In this document: positions 1 through 7,678 of the stretch, piece after piece | Layout of the letters: each line of letters opens with the position of its first letter | How positions within the stretch are numbered: the stretch's first letter is position 1 | Assembly (NCBI GenBank): GCA_036504335.1 | Contig: DASXVJ010000034.1 | Coordinates: 79,225 to 143,224, forward strand | Length of the DNA stretch: 64,000 nt | Origin: Fen-183 sp036504335 | Lineage (GTDB): Bacteria > Acidobacteriota > Thermoanaerobaculia > UBA5066 | Reading direction: 5' to 3' | Position numbers and translations under genes: made by a program | Notes under the pieces: generated by a model | Database searches by the model: none | What the model saw: only the letters and a program-made list of their open reading frames with translations | What the model was told of the DNA's origin: nothing

Positions 1-210
1 TTCCCGGGCCTCGATCACGCCGCCGCGTTCCCGATCGAGGTCGTGGTCACGAAGAAAGGCGCCGGCAGCTCGGTCACGCTCCTCAAGGAGATGTGGCGGA
101 TGAAGCTCTACTTCGAGGACGCCGGCAACTGGGCGTTCATGAAGAACATGCAGATGCCCGGCGACATCCAGAAGGAGATCGAGGCGGCCGTTCGCAAGGC
201 GGTGCCTTGA
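1..210 (+). CDS. C-terminal end of an unidentified protein (partial)
   Basis: An open frame runs from the first base to a TGA at 208-210 and gives 69 residues. Its codon use (GC-rich third positions, Lys/Glu/Met-rich helix at the end) matches real genes in the window, and no good reading frame lies opposite. The residues include FPIEVVVTKK near the start and an amphipathic helical tail ending KAVP. I do not recognise a family from this fragment. The start lies outside the window. The gene ends 30 bases before arsR and is followed by an AT-rich promoter-like stretch, so it is probably not co-transcribed with the arsenic genes. Confidence 0.6.
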   Translation, partial: FPGLDHAAAFPIEVVVTKKGAGSSVTLLKEMWRMKLYFEDAGNWAFMKNMQMPGDIQKEIEAAVRKAVP

Positions 211-240
211 CACATAAAGATTTCTTGATATATTGAGGTC
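205..240 (+). promoter_or_regulatory. AT-rich promoter/operator region of the arsenic genes
   Basis: The stretch between the upstream stop and the arsR GTG is strikingly AT-rich for this genome and reads AAGATTTCTTGATATATTGA. It contains the near-palindrome TTGATATATTGA. ArsR repressors usually bind such an AT-rich imperfect inverted repeat over their own promoter, so this is the likely operator; the assignment is inference. Confidence 0.45.
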
Positions 241-567
241 GTGGCGGCTCTCCTCCCGGCCCGCATGCTCGAACGCCCTGCCGACGTGACGCGGCTCGCG
301 CGCCTCTTCCATGCCCTGTCGGACGAGACCCGCCTGAGGATCGTCGGGAAGCTCCTGGGCGGCGAGCAGTGCGTCTGCAACCTCACGGACGCCCTCGCCG
401 CAGGCCAGTCGCGGCTCTCGTTCCACCTGAAGACGCTCAAGGACGCCGGCCTCGTGTCGGACCGGCGGGAAGGGCGCTGGGTGCACTACGCGCTGAACCC
501 GGACGTCCTGCAGGAGATCAAGAATTTCGTCGGATCCGTGCGGGAAGGCGCCGCGCGCTGTTGCTGA
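241..567 (+). CDS. arsR: ArsR-family arsenic-responsive repressor
   Basis: A 108-residue winged-helix repressor of the ArsR/SmtB family. The core (LARLFHALSDETRLRIVGKLL) is typical of the family, and the recognition helix region follows with SRLSFHLKTLKDAGLV. Cys44 and Cys46 lie in EQCVCNLTD, the classical As(III)-binding CxC of ArsR, and a Cys-Cys pair ends the protein. The start is GTG at 241; an in-frame ATG at 265 is a possible alternative. The gene heads arsR-arsM-arsC, which fits a repressor that releases DNA when arsenite binds and so induces methylation and reduction. Metal sensing by another thiophilic ion cannot be excluded. Confidence 0.9.
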   Translation: MAALLPARMLERPADVTRLARLFHALSDETRLRIVGKLLGGEQCVCNLTDALAAGQSRLSFHLKTLKDAGLVSDRREGRWVHYALNPDVLQEIKNFVGSVREGAARCC

Positions 568-618
568 GGCTTTCGCGTGACGGATACATCAAGAACCATT
601 GATGAGAAGGAGAACCCC

Positions 619-1437
619 ATGGCGGAAACGAGCATCAAGGACGTGGTCCGGGAGAAGTACGGAGAGGCCGCGCGGCGCGCGACGACGGGCGGCAGCGCCT
701 GCTGCGGCGGCGCTTCGGCGATCGCGGGGGCGAAGGATCCGATCACGTCGAACCTCTACAGCGCCTCGCAGACGCTGGGCCTTCCGACGGCGGCCGTCCA
801 GGCGTCGCTCGGCTGCGGCAACCCGACGGCTCTCGCCGAGCTGCACGAAGGAGAGACGGTCCTCGACCTGGGTTCGGGCGGCGGCATCGACGTGCTCCTC
901 TCGTCGCGCCGCGTCGGCCCGACCGGGAAGGTCTACGGCCTCGACATGACGGACGACATGCTTGCTCTCGCGCGGGAGAACCAGCGGGTCGCGGGCGTCA
1001 CGAACGTGGAGTTCCTGAAGGGCGAGCTCGAGAGCATCCCGCTCCCGGACGCGACCGTCGACGTCATCATCTCGAACTGCGTCGTAAACCTCTCGGCCGA
1101 CAAGGACCGCGCGCTGGGTGAGGCGTTCCGCGTCCTCAGGCCGGGCGGGCGGTTCGCGGTGTCGGACGTCGTCGTGCGCGGCGAGGTCCCGGCCGACGTC
1201 AGGAAGAACGTCGAGCTCTGGATCGGCTGCCTCGCGGGCGCGCTCGAGGAGAAGGAGTTCGAATCGAAGCTGAAGAAGGCGGGCTTCACGGACGTCGAGA
1301 TCGTCCCGACGCGCGTCTACACGATCGACGACGCCCGGGACTTCCTCTCGGCCGCCGGGATCGACGCGGACGCGATGGCGCCCAAGGTGGACGGGAAGTT
1401 CATGAGCGCGTTCGTCAGGGCGACGAAGCCGGCGTAG
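619..1437 (+). CDS. arsM: Arsenite S-adenosylmethionine methyltransferase
   Basis: A 272-residue class I methyltransferase. The SAM-binding glycine motif VLDLGSGGGIDV is at about residues 81-92. The cysteines expected of ArsM are present: a Cys28-Cys29 pair (SACCGG), Cys66 (SLGCGNP), Cys154 (ISNCVVNL) and Cys204 (WIGCLAG). In this family these bind and methylate trivalent arsenic to mono-, di- and trimethyl forms in the cytoplasm. The ATG at 619 is chosen because GAGAAGGAGAACC precedes it; an upstream in-frame start at 577 would add a non-conserved extension. The gene lies between arsR and arsC, so it is probably induced by arsenite. Confidence 0.92.
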   Translation: MAETSIKDVVREKYGEAARRATTGGSACCGGASAIAGAKDPITSNLYSASQTLGLPTAAVQASLGCGNPTALAELHEGETVLDLGSGGGIDVLLSSRRVGPTGKVYGLDMTDDMLALARENQRVAGVTNVEFLKGELESIPLPDATVDVIISNCVVNLSADKDRALGEAFRVLRPGGRFAVSDVVVRGEVPADVRKNVELWIGCLAGALEEKEFESKLKKAGFTDVEIVPTRVYTIDDARDFLSAAGIDADAMAPKVDGKFMSAFVRATKPA

Positions 1438-1474
1438 GTCCGATGGCGGTCTGGCTCCGGCGCCGGTACTTCGC

Positions 1475-1894
1475 GTGAGGAGGCCTCGCGTCCTCATCCT
1501 CTGCACGGGCAACTCGTGCCGGTCGCAGATGGGCGAAGGGTGGGTCCGCCACGACCTCGGCGACCGCGTCGAGGTGCACTCGGCCGGGACGCGGCCGTCC
1601 GTCGTGCATCCGCTCGCGATCCGCGTCATGGCCGAGGCCGGAGTCGACCTCTCGTCGCACCGCAGCAGGTCCGTCGAGGAGATGAAGGGCCTCGCGTTCG
1701 ACCTCGTCGTCACGGTCTGCGACTCCGCGCGGGAGGTCTGCCCGGTCCTGCCGGGCGCGCCGAAGACGCTTCACGAGACCTTCGAGGATCCTGCCCTGGC
1801 CGGCGGCGGCGACGAAGCCCTTCCGGTGTTCCGGCGCGTGCGCGACGAGATCCGTGCCCGGCTCGTTCCGCTCGTCGCGGCGGAGCTGGAGTAG
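1475..1894 (+). CDS. arsC: Arsenate reductase, thioredoxin-linked LMW phosphatase type
   Basis: A 139-residue protein of the low-molecular-weight tyrosine phosphatase fold. The P-loop CTGNSCRSQ starts at Cys10, and Cys82 and Cys89 lie in VTVCDSAREVCPVLP. Cys10, Cys82 and Cys89 are the three positions used by the plasmid pI258 type ArsC, which reduces arsenate to arsenite with electrons from thioredoxin. The start is a GTG at 1475, 37 bases after arsM. The gene ends six bases before the convergent TauE/SafE gene. No arsenite pump (ArsB or Acr3) is visible here, so methylation by ArsM or an exporter elsewhere must remove the product. Confidence 0.9.
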   Translation: MRRPRVLILCTGNSCRSQMGEGWVRHDLGDRVEVHSAGTRPSVVHPLAIRVMAEAGVDLSSHRSRSVEEMKGLAFDLVVTVCDSAREVCPVLPGAPKTLHETFEDPALAGGGDEALPVFRRVRDEIRARLVPLVAAELE

Positions 1895-1899
1895 CCGTT

Positions 1900-2640
1900 T
1901 CAGCGCGTGAGGATCAGCTTCGCGCCGGCGATCAGGAGAACGAGCGCCAGGGTGCGCCGGATCGCGACGGGACGGAAGCGGCGGCTGCCGAGATGCGAGC
2001 CCATCGCCCCGCCGACGATGGCGGCGGCGGCCAGAACGAGGGAATAGGAGGGGAGACTCCGCGTGCTGCCGAAGTTGCCGAGCAGCCCCGCGACGGAGTT
2101 CACGAGGATGAAGAGCGCGGACACCGCCGCCGCGGACTTGGCGCGCGCCCACCTCTTGAGGAGGAGGATCGGCGTAAGGAAGATCCCGCCGCCTGTCCCC
2201 GTGAGGCCCGCCAGCAGGCCGAGGCCGGCGCCGACCGGGATGGCAACGAAAGGGCGCGGCTCCTCGGCGACTTCGTCGGGAGCGGATCCGGAGAAGAGAA
2301 AGCGGAACGCCGAAAACAGGAGGACGACCCCGACGAGCACCTTGAAGGCGTGGGCGGGCAGGTCGATCCAGCCGCCGACGAAGGCCATGGGAACAGAGAG
2401 GACGGCGAAGGGCCAGAAGAGCCGCCACGAGAAATGCCCCGCCCTCCAGAACTGCCACGTGGCGATGGACGCGACGAGCACATTCAGGACGAGAGCCGTA
2501 GGCTTGATCTCGGCGGGGGCGAGACTGAAGAGGGACATGACGGCGATGTAGCCGGAGGCGCCCGCGTGTCCGACGGACGAATAGAGAAAGGCCACGACGA
2601 GAACGGCGACCGCGAGGAAGACGAGCGTTTCAGGCGACAT
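1900..2640 (-). CDS. TauE/SafE family membrane permease
   Basis: A 246-residue integral membrane protein with about seven or eight hydrophobic segments. It has the repeated glycine-rich pattern of the TauE/SafE (DUF81) family, for example GAGLGLLAGLTGTGGGIFLTP in the second half. Members export or import sulfite, sulfoacetate or other organosulfur anions; the substrate cannot be read from sequence. It is the last gene of a minus-strand cluster with a small zinc protein, a DUF2892 protein, a methyltransferase and a 30-residue membrane peptide, and it converges on arsC. Sulfur-compound transport is the family expectation; a role in arsenic or thiol stress is only suggested by context. Confidence 0.8.
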   Translation of the reverse strand: MSPETLVFLAVAVLVVAFLYSSVGHAGASGYIAVMSLFSLAPAEIKPTALVLNVLVASIATWQFWRAGHFSWRLFWPFAVLSVPMAFVGGWIDLPAHAFKVLVGVVLLFSAFRFLFSGSAPDEVAEEPRPFVAIPVGAGLGLLAGLTGTGGGIFLTPILLLKRWARAKSAAAVSALFILVNSVAGLLGNFGSTRSLPSYSLVLAAAAIVGGAMGSHLGSRRFRPVAIRRTLALVLLIAGAKLILTR

Positions 2641-2698
2641 GCGTGCGCACGACCACGAGTCGCGCCACGATACCGCGTTGCCGCGGGAGGGTCGCGAT

Positions 2699-2860
2699 TC
2701 AGCCGGAACGGCGGCCGAACAGGCGTTCCAGAAGGGGTTTCGGCGGCGGGCACGTGCAGCGCTTCTCGCGCGGAACGCCCCTCAGCGCCTCTTCCACGTG
2801 CCGGCCGCAGCCGGCATACGTCGGCTTCCCGCACCGCGCACAGGTCACTCGATGACACAT
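2699..2860 (-). CDS. Small cysteine-rich (putative zinc-binding) protein
   Basis: A 53-residue ORF starts with ATG at 2860 and ends with TGA at 2699. The protein begins MCHRVTCARCGKPTYAGCG and later has RCTCPPP. Seven Cys and two His in so short a chain point to a zinc or other metal site, and small proteins of this pattern are widespread in bacteria. The start lies 22 bases downstream of the DUF2892 stop, in the same direction, so the two are probably co-transcribed. A different frame on the same strand (GTG at 2858) is also open but lacks any recognisable pattern. The function is unknown. Confidence 0.7.
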   Translation of the reverse strand: MCHRVTCARCGKPTYAGCGRHVEEALRGVPREKRCTCPPPKPLLERLFGRRSG

Positions 2861-2882
2861 GGCAGAACCGGACCGGCGGGGG

Positions 2883-3104
2883 TCAGCGCGAGGCCGGAGC
2901 GGACGGCGACTTCGGGCACGTGCTCAGCCCGAAGACGGAATAGAGAGGACACGTCCCCGCGAGGCCCGTGACGAGGGGGATGAGGCCGAACAGGCCCCAG
3001 CTCGTTTTCGGGCCGACGAACACGAGCGCCAGCCCCACGACTCCGGCGACGACCCGCAGGACCCGGTCCGCGGTGCCTTCGTTGGTCTTGAAGAACTCTT
3101 TCAT
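2883..3104 (-). CDS. DUF2892 (YgaP-type) inner membrane protein
   Basis: A 73-residue protein with two hydrophobic segments and the hallmark CPLYSVFGLSTC near the C-terminus. This is the DUF2892 membrane module also found fused to rhodanese in YgaP. The N-terminus MKEFFKTNEGTADRVLR is typical. The gene overlaps the upstream methyltransferase by four bases and precedes a small cysteine-rich gene, so it belongs to one minus-strand operon. In the family it is linked to sulfur transfer or thiol stress, but the molecular role is not known. A second, more divergent DUF2892 gene sits at 14048. Confidence 0.85.
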   Translation of the reverse strand: MKEFFKTNEGTADRVLRVVAGVVGLALVFVGPKTSWGLFGLIPLVTGLAGTCPLYSVFGLSTCPKSPSAPASR

Positions 3105-3736
3105 GGTGACTCCTTCGGTCCTGGTTTTCGGAACGCTGCGAAAAGCTCGTGGTGGGCCTCTCCGGCGGCGATCTCCGCGAGCCCGGCCGCCGAGAGGAAA
3201 CCGCGGGCCCAGTCCAGGGTGACGGGGCCCTCCGGATGCACGTCGCCCTCTGCCGCGTGGACGCGCGCGGCGAACACGAACCCCTCGCGCGAAAAGTCCG
3301 CGAGGACGAATGCGCCGCCGGGACGGAGAACGCGGACGACCTCGCGCAGGACGGACGCTCCGTCCGCGAGGTGATGGAGTACGTTGAACGAGACGGCGCC
3401 GGCGAACTGCCCGTCCGGGAAAGGAAGCGCGGCTCCGTCGGCCGGGGTAAAGCGGATGTTCGCCTCGAGGCCCGACCCGGCCGTGAGCGCCGCGGCGATT
3501 TCCTGCTCTTCGGCGTTCACGTCAACACTCTCGACGACGAGGCCCCGCCGCGCGAGCTCGCGCGCCATGACTCCCATCCCCGACCCGAGGTCGAGCACCG
3601 GCCCCTCGAGAGAGCCCGCCGCGTCGAGGACGAGCGCCGCGGCGCGCGCGCCGTCGTGTCCGAGGGCCACGAAGGCCTCTCTTCGCGCACGGAACGCCGC
3701 CAGGCGGCGGTCCAGCTCGTCAGCGGTCAGGCTCAA
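3101..3736 (-). CDS. Class I SAM-dependent methyltransferase
   Basis: A 211-residue protein with a methyltransferase type 11 core. The motif I glycine loop VLDLGSGMGVMARELA lies near residues 47-62, motif II contains ESVDVNAEEQ, and there is a post-motif NVLHHLADGASVLREVVRVLRPGG. The substrate is unknown. It shares a four-base overlap with the DUF2892 gene downstream. Its operon partners (DUF2892, cysteine-rich protein, TauE/SafE) hint at sulfur or metalloid chemistry. It lacks the cysteine set of ArsM, so arsenic methylation is not supported. Confidence 0.85.
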   Translation of the reverse strand: MSLTADELDRRLAAFRARREAFVALGHDGARAAALVLDAAGSLEGPVLDLGSGMGVMARELARRGLVVESVDVNAEEQEIAAALTAGSGLEANIRFTPADGAALPFPDGQFAGAVSFNVLHHLADGASVLREVVRVLRPGGAFVLADFSREGFVFAARVHAAEGDVHPEGPVTLDWARGFLSAAGLAEIAAGEAHHELFAAFRKPGPKESP

Positions 3737-3818
3737 CGGGTTCCTTTTCCGGTCCGGAACGCTCGGGCCGGGTCCGAGTGGAGCAGCTCGTCCCGCCGCC
3801 GGCGGGACCGGGCGCCCC

Positions 3819-3911
3819 TCACGTCGGGACGCCGAGGCGGGGGAAGACGAATTTCTGGAGGACGATCCAGACGAGAAGGGCGCCCCACATCCACGCGGCG
3901 TCGCTGCTCAT
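3819..3911 (-). CDS. 30-residue single-pass membrane peptide
   Basis: A short ORF from ATG at 3911 to TGA at 3819 encodes a peptide with one hydrophobic helix (MWGALLVWIVLQKFVFPRL), polar residues at the N-terminus and a short basic tail. A purine-rich GGAGCCGGGG sits just upstream of the ATG. It is the first gene after an AT-rich promoter-like region at 3940-3990 and points the same way as the methyltransferase, 82 bases ahead of it. Such small hydrophobic peptides are often missed. The position and composition support a real gene but no function can be given. Confidence 0.5.
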   Translation of the reverse strand: MSSDAAWMWGALLVWIVLQKFVFPRLGVPT

Positions 3912-3934
3912 CCCCGGCTCCGCGCGCCGTTGTG

Positions 3935-3995
3935 GGCACGATTTGTGGTGACCATAAATTACAATATAACCATTGAGTGATATAAGGTCAAATGG
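3935..3995 (-). promoter_or_regulatory. AT-rich promoter region of the 3911-1900 minus-strand genes
   Basis: Between the 30-residue peptide and the PLP gene the sequence turns AT-rich (CATAAATTACAATATAACC and GAGTGATATAAGGTC), unlike the surrounding coding DNA. It is the only plausible promoter for the minus-strand cluster downstream. The repeated ATATAA elements resemble the region at 13975-14020, upstream of the other DUF2892 gene, so the same ArsR-type regulator might act on both; that is inference. Confidence 0.4.
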
Positions 3996-4021
3996 GCTCC
4001 CGCGCCGCAGGGCGCGTCCGC

Positions 4022-5248
4022 TTACGCCCGCGAGGCCGCGGCTTCGGCCGGCACGGCCGCGGCCGCCATCACGAGCGCCTGCTCGAGGTCGGCGATCAGG
4101 TCGCGCACGTCCTCGCAGCCCACGGAGAGCCTCACGAGGTCGTCGGAGATCCCGGCGGCCTCGCGCTCCTTCTTCGGCATCCCCGTGTGCGTCATCGAGG
4201 CCGGGTGCTCGATGAGGGTCTCGACGCCGCCGAGGCTCACGGCCAGCGTCGCGAGCTTCACGGAGTCGATGAGCGCCTTGCCCGCCTCGAGCCCGCCCTT
4301 CACGCCGAACGAGAAGACGGCGCCCGGCCCGGACATCTGCCGGAGCATGAGCGCGTGCTGCGGGTGGCTCGGGAGGCCCGGGTGGAGCACCCACGCGACG
4401 CCGGGATGCGCCTCGAGGAAACGGGCGACCTCGAGCGAGTTCGCCTGCGCACGCTCCATCCGGAGGCCCAGCGTCCTGACGCCCCGGAGGACGAGCCAAG
4501 CCTGGTGCGGGTCCATCGTGCCGCCGAACGCGACGTGGACCTTGCGGAGCCGGTCGACGAGCGCGGGAGAGCCCGCGACGATCGCGCCGCCGACCACGTC
4601 CGTGTGGCCGTTGATGTACTTCGTGAGGCTGTGGACGACGACGTCCGCCCCGAGCGCGAGCGGCTGCTGGAGGACGGGCGACGCGAACGTGTTGTCCACG
4701 ACGAGGAGCGCGCCGTTCGCGTGCGCGATGTCCGCGCAAGCCGCGATGTCGGTCAGCTTCATCGTCGGATTCGCCGGCGTCTCGATGTAGACCATCTTCG
4801 TCGAGGGCCGCATCGCGGCGGCGACGTTCGCGGGATCCGACGAGTCGACCCAGGTGGACGCGACGCCGAAGCGGCGGTACTCGTTCTCGAGGACGAGGCG
4901 GGACGGCCCGTAGACGGAGTCGGTCCCGACGACATGGGCGCCCTCCCCGAGGAGTGCGACGTAGACGGTGTTGATCGCGGCCATGCCGGTCGCGGCGCCG
5001 AGCGCGCCGCACCCGCCTTCGAGCGTCGCGAGGCACTCCTCGAGCGCGGCGACCGTCGGGTTGCCGAGGCGCGTGTACTTGTAGCCGGGATCGCGGCCCT
5101 GGAAGCGCGCGGCGCCTTCGTCCGCGTTGCGGAACGCGAACGTGGACGTCTGGTAGATCGGAGTCGAGACGGCTCCCGTCGCGGGATCGGGGTGCTGCCC
5201 CGCGTGGATGATCCGGGTGGCGGGGTGCATCTTGCGGACGTCGGTCAT
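4022..5248 (-). CDS. Cys/Met metabolism PLP-dependent enzyme (gamma-lyase/gamma-synthase family)
   Basis: A 408-residue fold-type I PLP enzyme of the cystathionine gamma-synthase, gamma-lyase and O-acetylhomoserine sulfhydrylase family. Family motifs are clear: TPIYQTSTFAF, YKYTRLGNPT, a PLP-contacting VVDNTFASP and the Schiff-base lysine in HSLTKYINGH. The substrate loop reads SVYGPSR, without the cysteine that marks true methionine gamma-lyases, so cystathionine gamma-lyase or synthase is more likely. The start ATG at 5248 overlaps the stop of the upstream class V enzyme, giving a translationally coupled pair. Both follow an ArsR-type regulator, which suggests a sulfide- or cysteine-related operon. 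The exact reaction is undecided. Confidence 0.85.
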   Translation of the reverse strand: MTDVRKMHPATRIIHAGQHPDPATGAVSTPIYQTSTFAFRNADEGAARFQGRDPGYKYTRLGNPTVAALEECLATLEGGCGALGAATGMAAINTVYVALLGEGAHVVGTDSVYGPSRLVLENEYRRFGVASTWVDSSDPANVAAAMRPSTKMVYIETPANPTMKLTDIAACADIAHANGALLVVDNTFASPVLQQPLALGADVVVHSLTKYINGHTDVVGGAIVAGSPALVDRLRKVHVAFGGTMDPHQAWLVLRGVRTLGLRMERAQANSLEVARFLEAHPGVAWVLHPGLPSHPQHALMLRQMSGPGAVFSFGVKGGLEAGKALIDSVKLATLAVSLGGVETLIEHPASMTHTGMPKKEREAAGISDDLVRLSVGCEDVRDLIADLEQALVMAAAAVPAEAAASRA

Positions 5249-6774
5249 GTCGGTTCCTTTCCGTGCGCGGGGACGGCCGTGCGGGGCGCCCACTCGCCGG
5301 TTTCGTCGCTCTGGGTGTAGTCCTCGGAGAGCTCGCGCCCGCGGCGCGCGACGTGGTCCACGCCCTCGAGGAGCGCCTGGAACTCGTCTTCGCTCACGGT
5401 CGGCGAGAGGCTGATGCGGACCCACCCCGGTTTCTCGCCGAGGTGTCCCTCGTCGAGCCGGTGGCGGATCGTCTTCGAGTGTTCTTCGTCGATGTGGAGG
5501 AGGAGGTGGCCGTACGGGCCGGCGCACATGCAGCCGGCGCGGACCTGGATCCCGAAGAGGTCGTTCAGGAGCCGCGCGGCGAGGTGATGGTGGACCTGCC
5601 GGAAGATCACGGAGAGCACGCCGAGGCGCCGCGTCTCGAGGTTGCCGAGGATGTAGAGGTCGTCGCGCCCGCGCCATGCCGTGATTGCACGCCGGAGGTA
5701 GTCCCTCTCGACCCGCTCCGTGCGCGCCTCGCCGACGGCCGCCTTGAGGTCGAACGCGAGGCCCGCCTGGATCGTCTGGACGATCGGCGGCGTGCCGCCG
5801 GTCTCGCGCGACTCGATCGCGCCGAGGTAGCGGTGGTCCCACGGCGACGTGTAGAGGACGGTCCCGCCGCCCGGCTCGGCCGGGACGCGATTCGTGAAGA
5901 GGCGCCGGTGCGCGACGAGGAGGCCTGGCGTGCGCGGCCCGCCGAGGAACTTGTGGACGGAGAAGAACACCGCGTCGAGCGCCCCCTCCGGATCGCCCGC
6001 CGGATGAATGTCGACGTCGACGTAGGGCCCGGCGGCGGCGTAGTCGAAGAACGCCAGGGCGCCGTGCCGGTGGAGGACGCGCGCGAGAGAGTGGACGTCG
6101 TTCAGGATTCCCGTGACGTTCGACGCCGCGCTGAACGTGCCGATCTTCCACGGGCGGTTTGCGTGTGCGGAGAGCTTGCGGTCGAGGTCCTCGAGGCTGA
6201 TGCGCCCCGCCGCGTCGAACTCCACGTAGACGGAGTCGCCGATCGTCTCGCGCCACGCGATGTCGTTCGAGTGGTGCTCCATGAGCGACCGGAAGACGAC
6301 GGGCCGGCCTTCGGGCGGGATGCGCGCCGAGAGGCCGAACCGCTCGTCGAGCTGGTCGGGAAGCCGGAGGCCCAGGACGTGGATGAGGCGGTTGATCGCG
6401 CCGGTGGAGCCCGAGCCGACGGGGATGACGGCGTCGTTCGCGGTCGCGCCCACGTAGGCCCCGATCTTCTGCAGGGCGCCGTGGTACAGCTCCGTCATGC
6501 GGGCGCCGGTGAAGTTTCCCTCCGTGTGCGTGTTCGCCATGAAAGGGAGGACGCGCTCGTTCAGCTCGTCTTCGACGTCGCGGTGGAAGCGGCCCGACGC
6601 GATGAAGTCGAAGTACCGGAGGGGGAATTCGCCGGAGGGGCCGGGGATCACGGCGTCCGCGCCGATCACGCGGCGGCGAAGGCGCTCGAGAAACGCGGCC
6701 TCCGCGGCGGGAGAGTCGGTGACGACGGGGCCGCGGGGCGCGGAAGAGGCGGCGTCGACGAGGCGGGGCGGCAC
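5245..6774 (-). CDS. Aminotransferase class V, cysteine desulfurase-like
   Basis: A 509-residue PLP enzyme of the class V family. Recognisable parts are VGSGSTGAIN (phosphate-binding loop), SNVTGILNDV, the DYAAAGPYVDVD aspartate motif and the PLP lysine in SVHKFLGGPRTPG. A C-terminal RAGCMCAGPYGH segment could carry a reactive cysteine, but it differs from the SSGSACSS-type loop of IscS and SufS. The protein is about 100 residues longer than IscS or SufS, so it is a distinct subgroup. The start is a GTG at 6774, 14 bases after the ArsR gene. It probably acts on cysteine or a cysteine-like sulfur donor together with the downstream gamma-lyase-type enzyme. Confidence 0.8.
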   Translation of the reverse strand: MPPRLVDAASSAPRGPVVTDSPAAEAAFLERLRRRVIGADAVIPGPSGEFPLRYFDFIASGRFHRDVEDELNERVLPFMANTHTEGNFTGARMTELYHGALQKIGAYVGATANDAVIPVGSGSTGAINRLIHVLGLRLPDQLDERFGLSARIPPEGRPVVFRSLMEHHSNDIAWRETIGDSVYVEFDAAGRISLEDLDRKLSAHANRPWKIGTFSAASNVTGILNDVHSLARVLHRHGALAFFDYAAAGPYVDVDIHPAGDPEGALDAVFFSVHKFLGGPRTPGLLVAHRRLFTNRVPAEPGGGTVLYTSPWDHRYLGAIESRETGGTPPIVQTIQAGLAFDLKAAVGEARTERVERDYLRRAITAWRGRDDLYILGNLETRRLGVLSVIFRQVHHHLAARLLNDLFGIQVRAGCMCAGPYGHLLLHIDEEHSKTIRHRLDEGHLGEKPGWVRISLSPTVSEDEFQALLEGVDHVARRGRELSEDYTQSDETGEWAPRTAVPAHGKEPT

Positions 6775-6788
6775 GGGGGCGGCGGAGC

Positions 6789-7151
6789 TCAGCGGCGGCC
6801 GCCTCGCTTCGGGCGTCCGAGGATGGCGTTTGCCTTGTCGCGGGCGTCGCGCTCGACGCCCTCGCAGACGATGGAGCAGATCTTCAGAAGGGTGGGGTCC
6901 GCGATGCGGTAGACGGTGCGCGTGCCGTCCTTGCGCCGGTCGACGAGCGCGGAGCCGTGCAGGACCGCGAGGTGCTTGCTGACGTTGGCCTGGGTGCCGC
7001 CGACTTCCTCGAGGATTTCGCCGACGGAGGCCTCGCTCCGGAACAGCCGCCTCAGGATCTTGAGGCGCATGGGCTCGGAGAGGGCGCGGAAGCGCATTGC
7101 GACCTCTTCGCAGCCGGCGTCGGTCAGCGGCAGGTGAGCGTGCATCGCCAT
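6789..7151 (-). CDS. ArsR/SmtB-family transcriptional repressor
   Basis: A winged-helix repressor of about 120 residues. The DNA-binding helix contains GGTQANVSKHLAVLHGSALV, the core has MRFRALSEPMRLKILRRL, and a beta-wing reads KDGTRTVYRI. It has no N-terminal CxC of the arsenic type; two cysteines sit in the last helix (KICSIVCEGVERD), which could be a thiol or persulfide switch. The ATG at 7151 is preferred over upstream starts because the longer form is not conserved and because a perfect palindrome overlaps this start. It heads an operon with two sulfur-type PLP enzymes, so a reactive sulfur or metal signal is likely. Confidence 0.85.
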   Translation of the reverse strand: MAMHAHLPLTDAGCEEVAMRFRALSEPMRLKILRRLFRSEASVGEILEEVGGTQANVSKHLAVLHGSALVDRRKDGTRTVYRIADPTLLKICSIVCEGVERDARDKANAILGRPKRGGRR

Positions 7152-7159
7152 ATGGCGAT
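7144..7159. promoter_or_regulatory. Palindromic ArsR operator over the repressor start
   Basis: The 16 bases ATCGCCATATGGCGAT form a perfect inverted repeat centred on the start codon of the ArsR-type gene. The half-site closely resembles the ATGGCGAT type boxes bound by many ArsR/SmtB repressors. Autorepression of the ArsR and PLP-enzyme operon is the natural reading. Confidence 0.65.
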
Positions 7160-7209
7160 CATCGTGCCCGCAGCACGCGAGGTCAATGATGCCGATGCAG
7201 GGCGCCGGA

Positions 7210-7620
7210 TCAGCCGCCGGCGGCATTCTTGATCGCCCGCTGGAGAGCGGCCCTGACCTCGAGGCCGACGGGTGCGAGCTCCGGCACGTCCACGAGTCCG
7301 AGCACGGAGGCGGGGTCCATCGCGCGGATCACGGTCTTCCCGCTCTCCACCGACACGGTCACGTTGCACGGCAGGAGGACGCCGACCTCGGGGGCCGCCG
7401 AGAACGCCTTGAACGCCGAGGGCGGATGGCAGGCGCCGAGGATCAGGTACGGCGGAACGTCCTTGTCGAGCTTCTTCTTCATCGTGGCGGCGAAGTCGAT
7501 CTCGGTGAGAACGCCGAAGCCTTCGGCCGCGAGAGCCTCGCGCGTGCGGGCGACGGCGTCGTCGAACCCACGGGTCGTCTCGGCCACGAGAGCGACGGAC
7601 GGTCTATCGGGCTGGGTCAT
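7210..7620 (-). CDS. DUF302 domain protein
   Basis: A 136-residue cytoplasmic protein of the DUF302 family. The family pattern is seen in YLILGACHPPSAFKAFSAAPEVGVLLPCNVTV-type sequence in the middle (here ILGACHPP, then LLPCNVTV), with the two conserved cysteines, and in a C-terminal helix. The function is unknown; such genes are common near metal, thiol and efflux genes. It lies 58 bases after the FmdB-type gene in the same direction, so it is probably the last gene of the RND operon. A small hairpin could lie between them, but no clear terminator was seen. Confidence 0.85.
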   Translation of the reverse strand: MTQPDRPSVALVAETTRGFDDAVARTREALAAEGFGVLTEIDFAATMKKKLDKDVPPYLILGACHPPSAFKAFSAAPEVGVLLPCNVTVSVESGKTVIRAMDPASVLGLVDVPELAPVGLEVRAALQRAIKNAAGG

Positions 7621-7678
7621 GGGCGTTTCCTTCCTTCGGATCGAGAGCGGAGGGGCCCGACGGGCCCCGGGGTCACCC

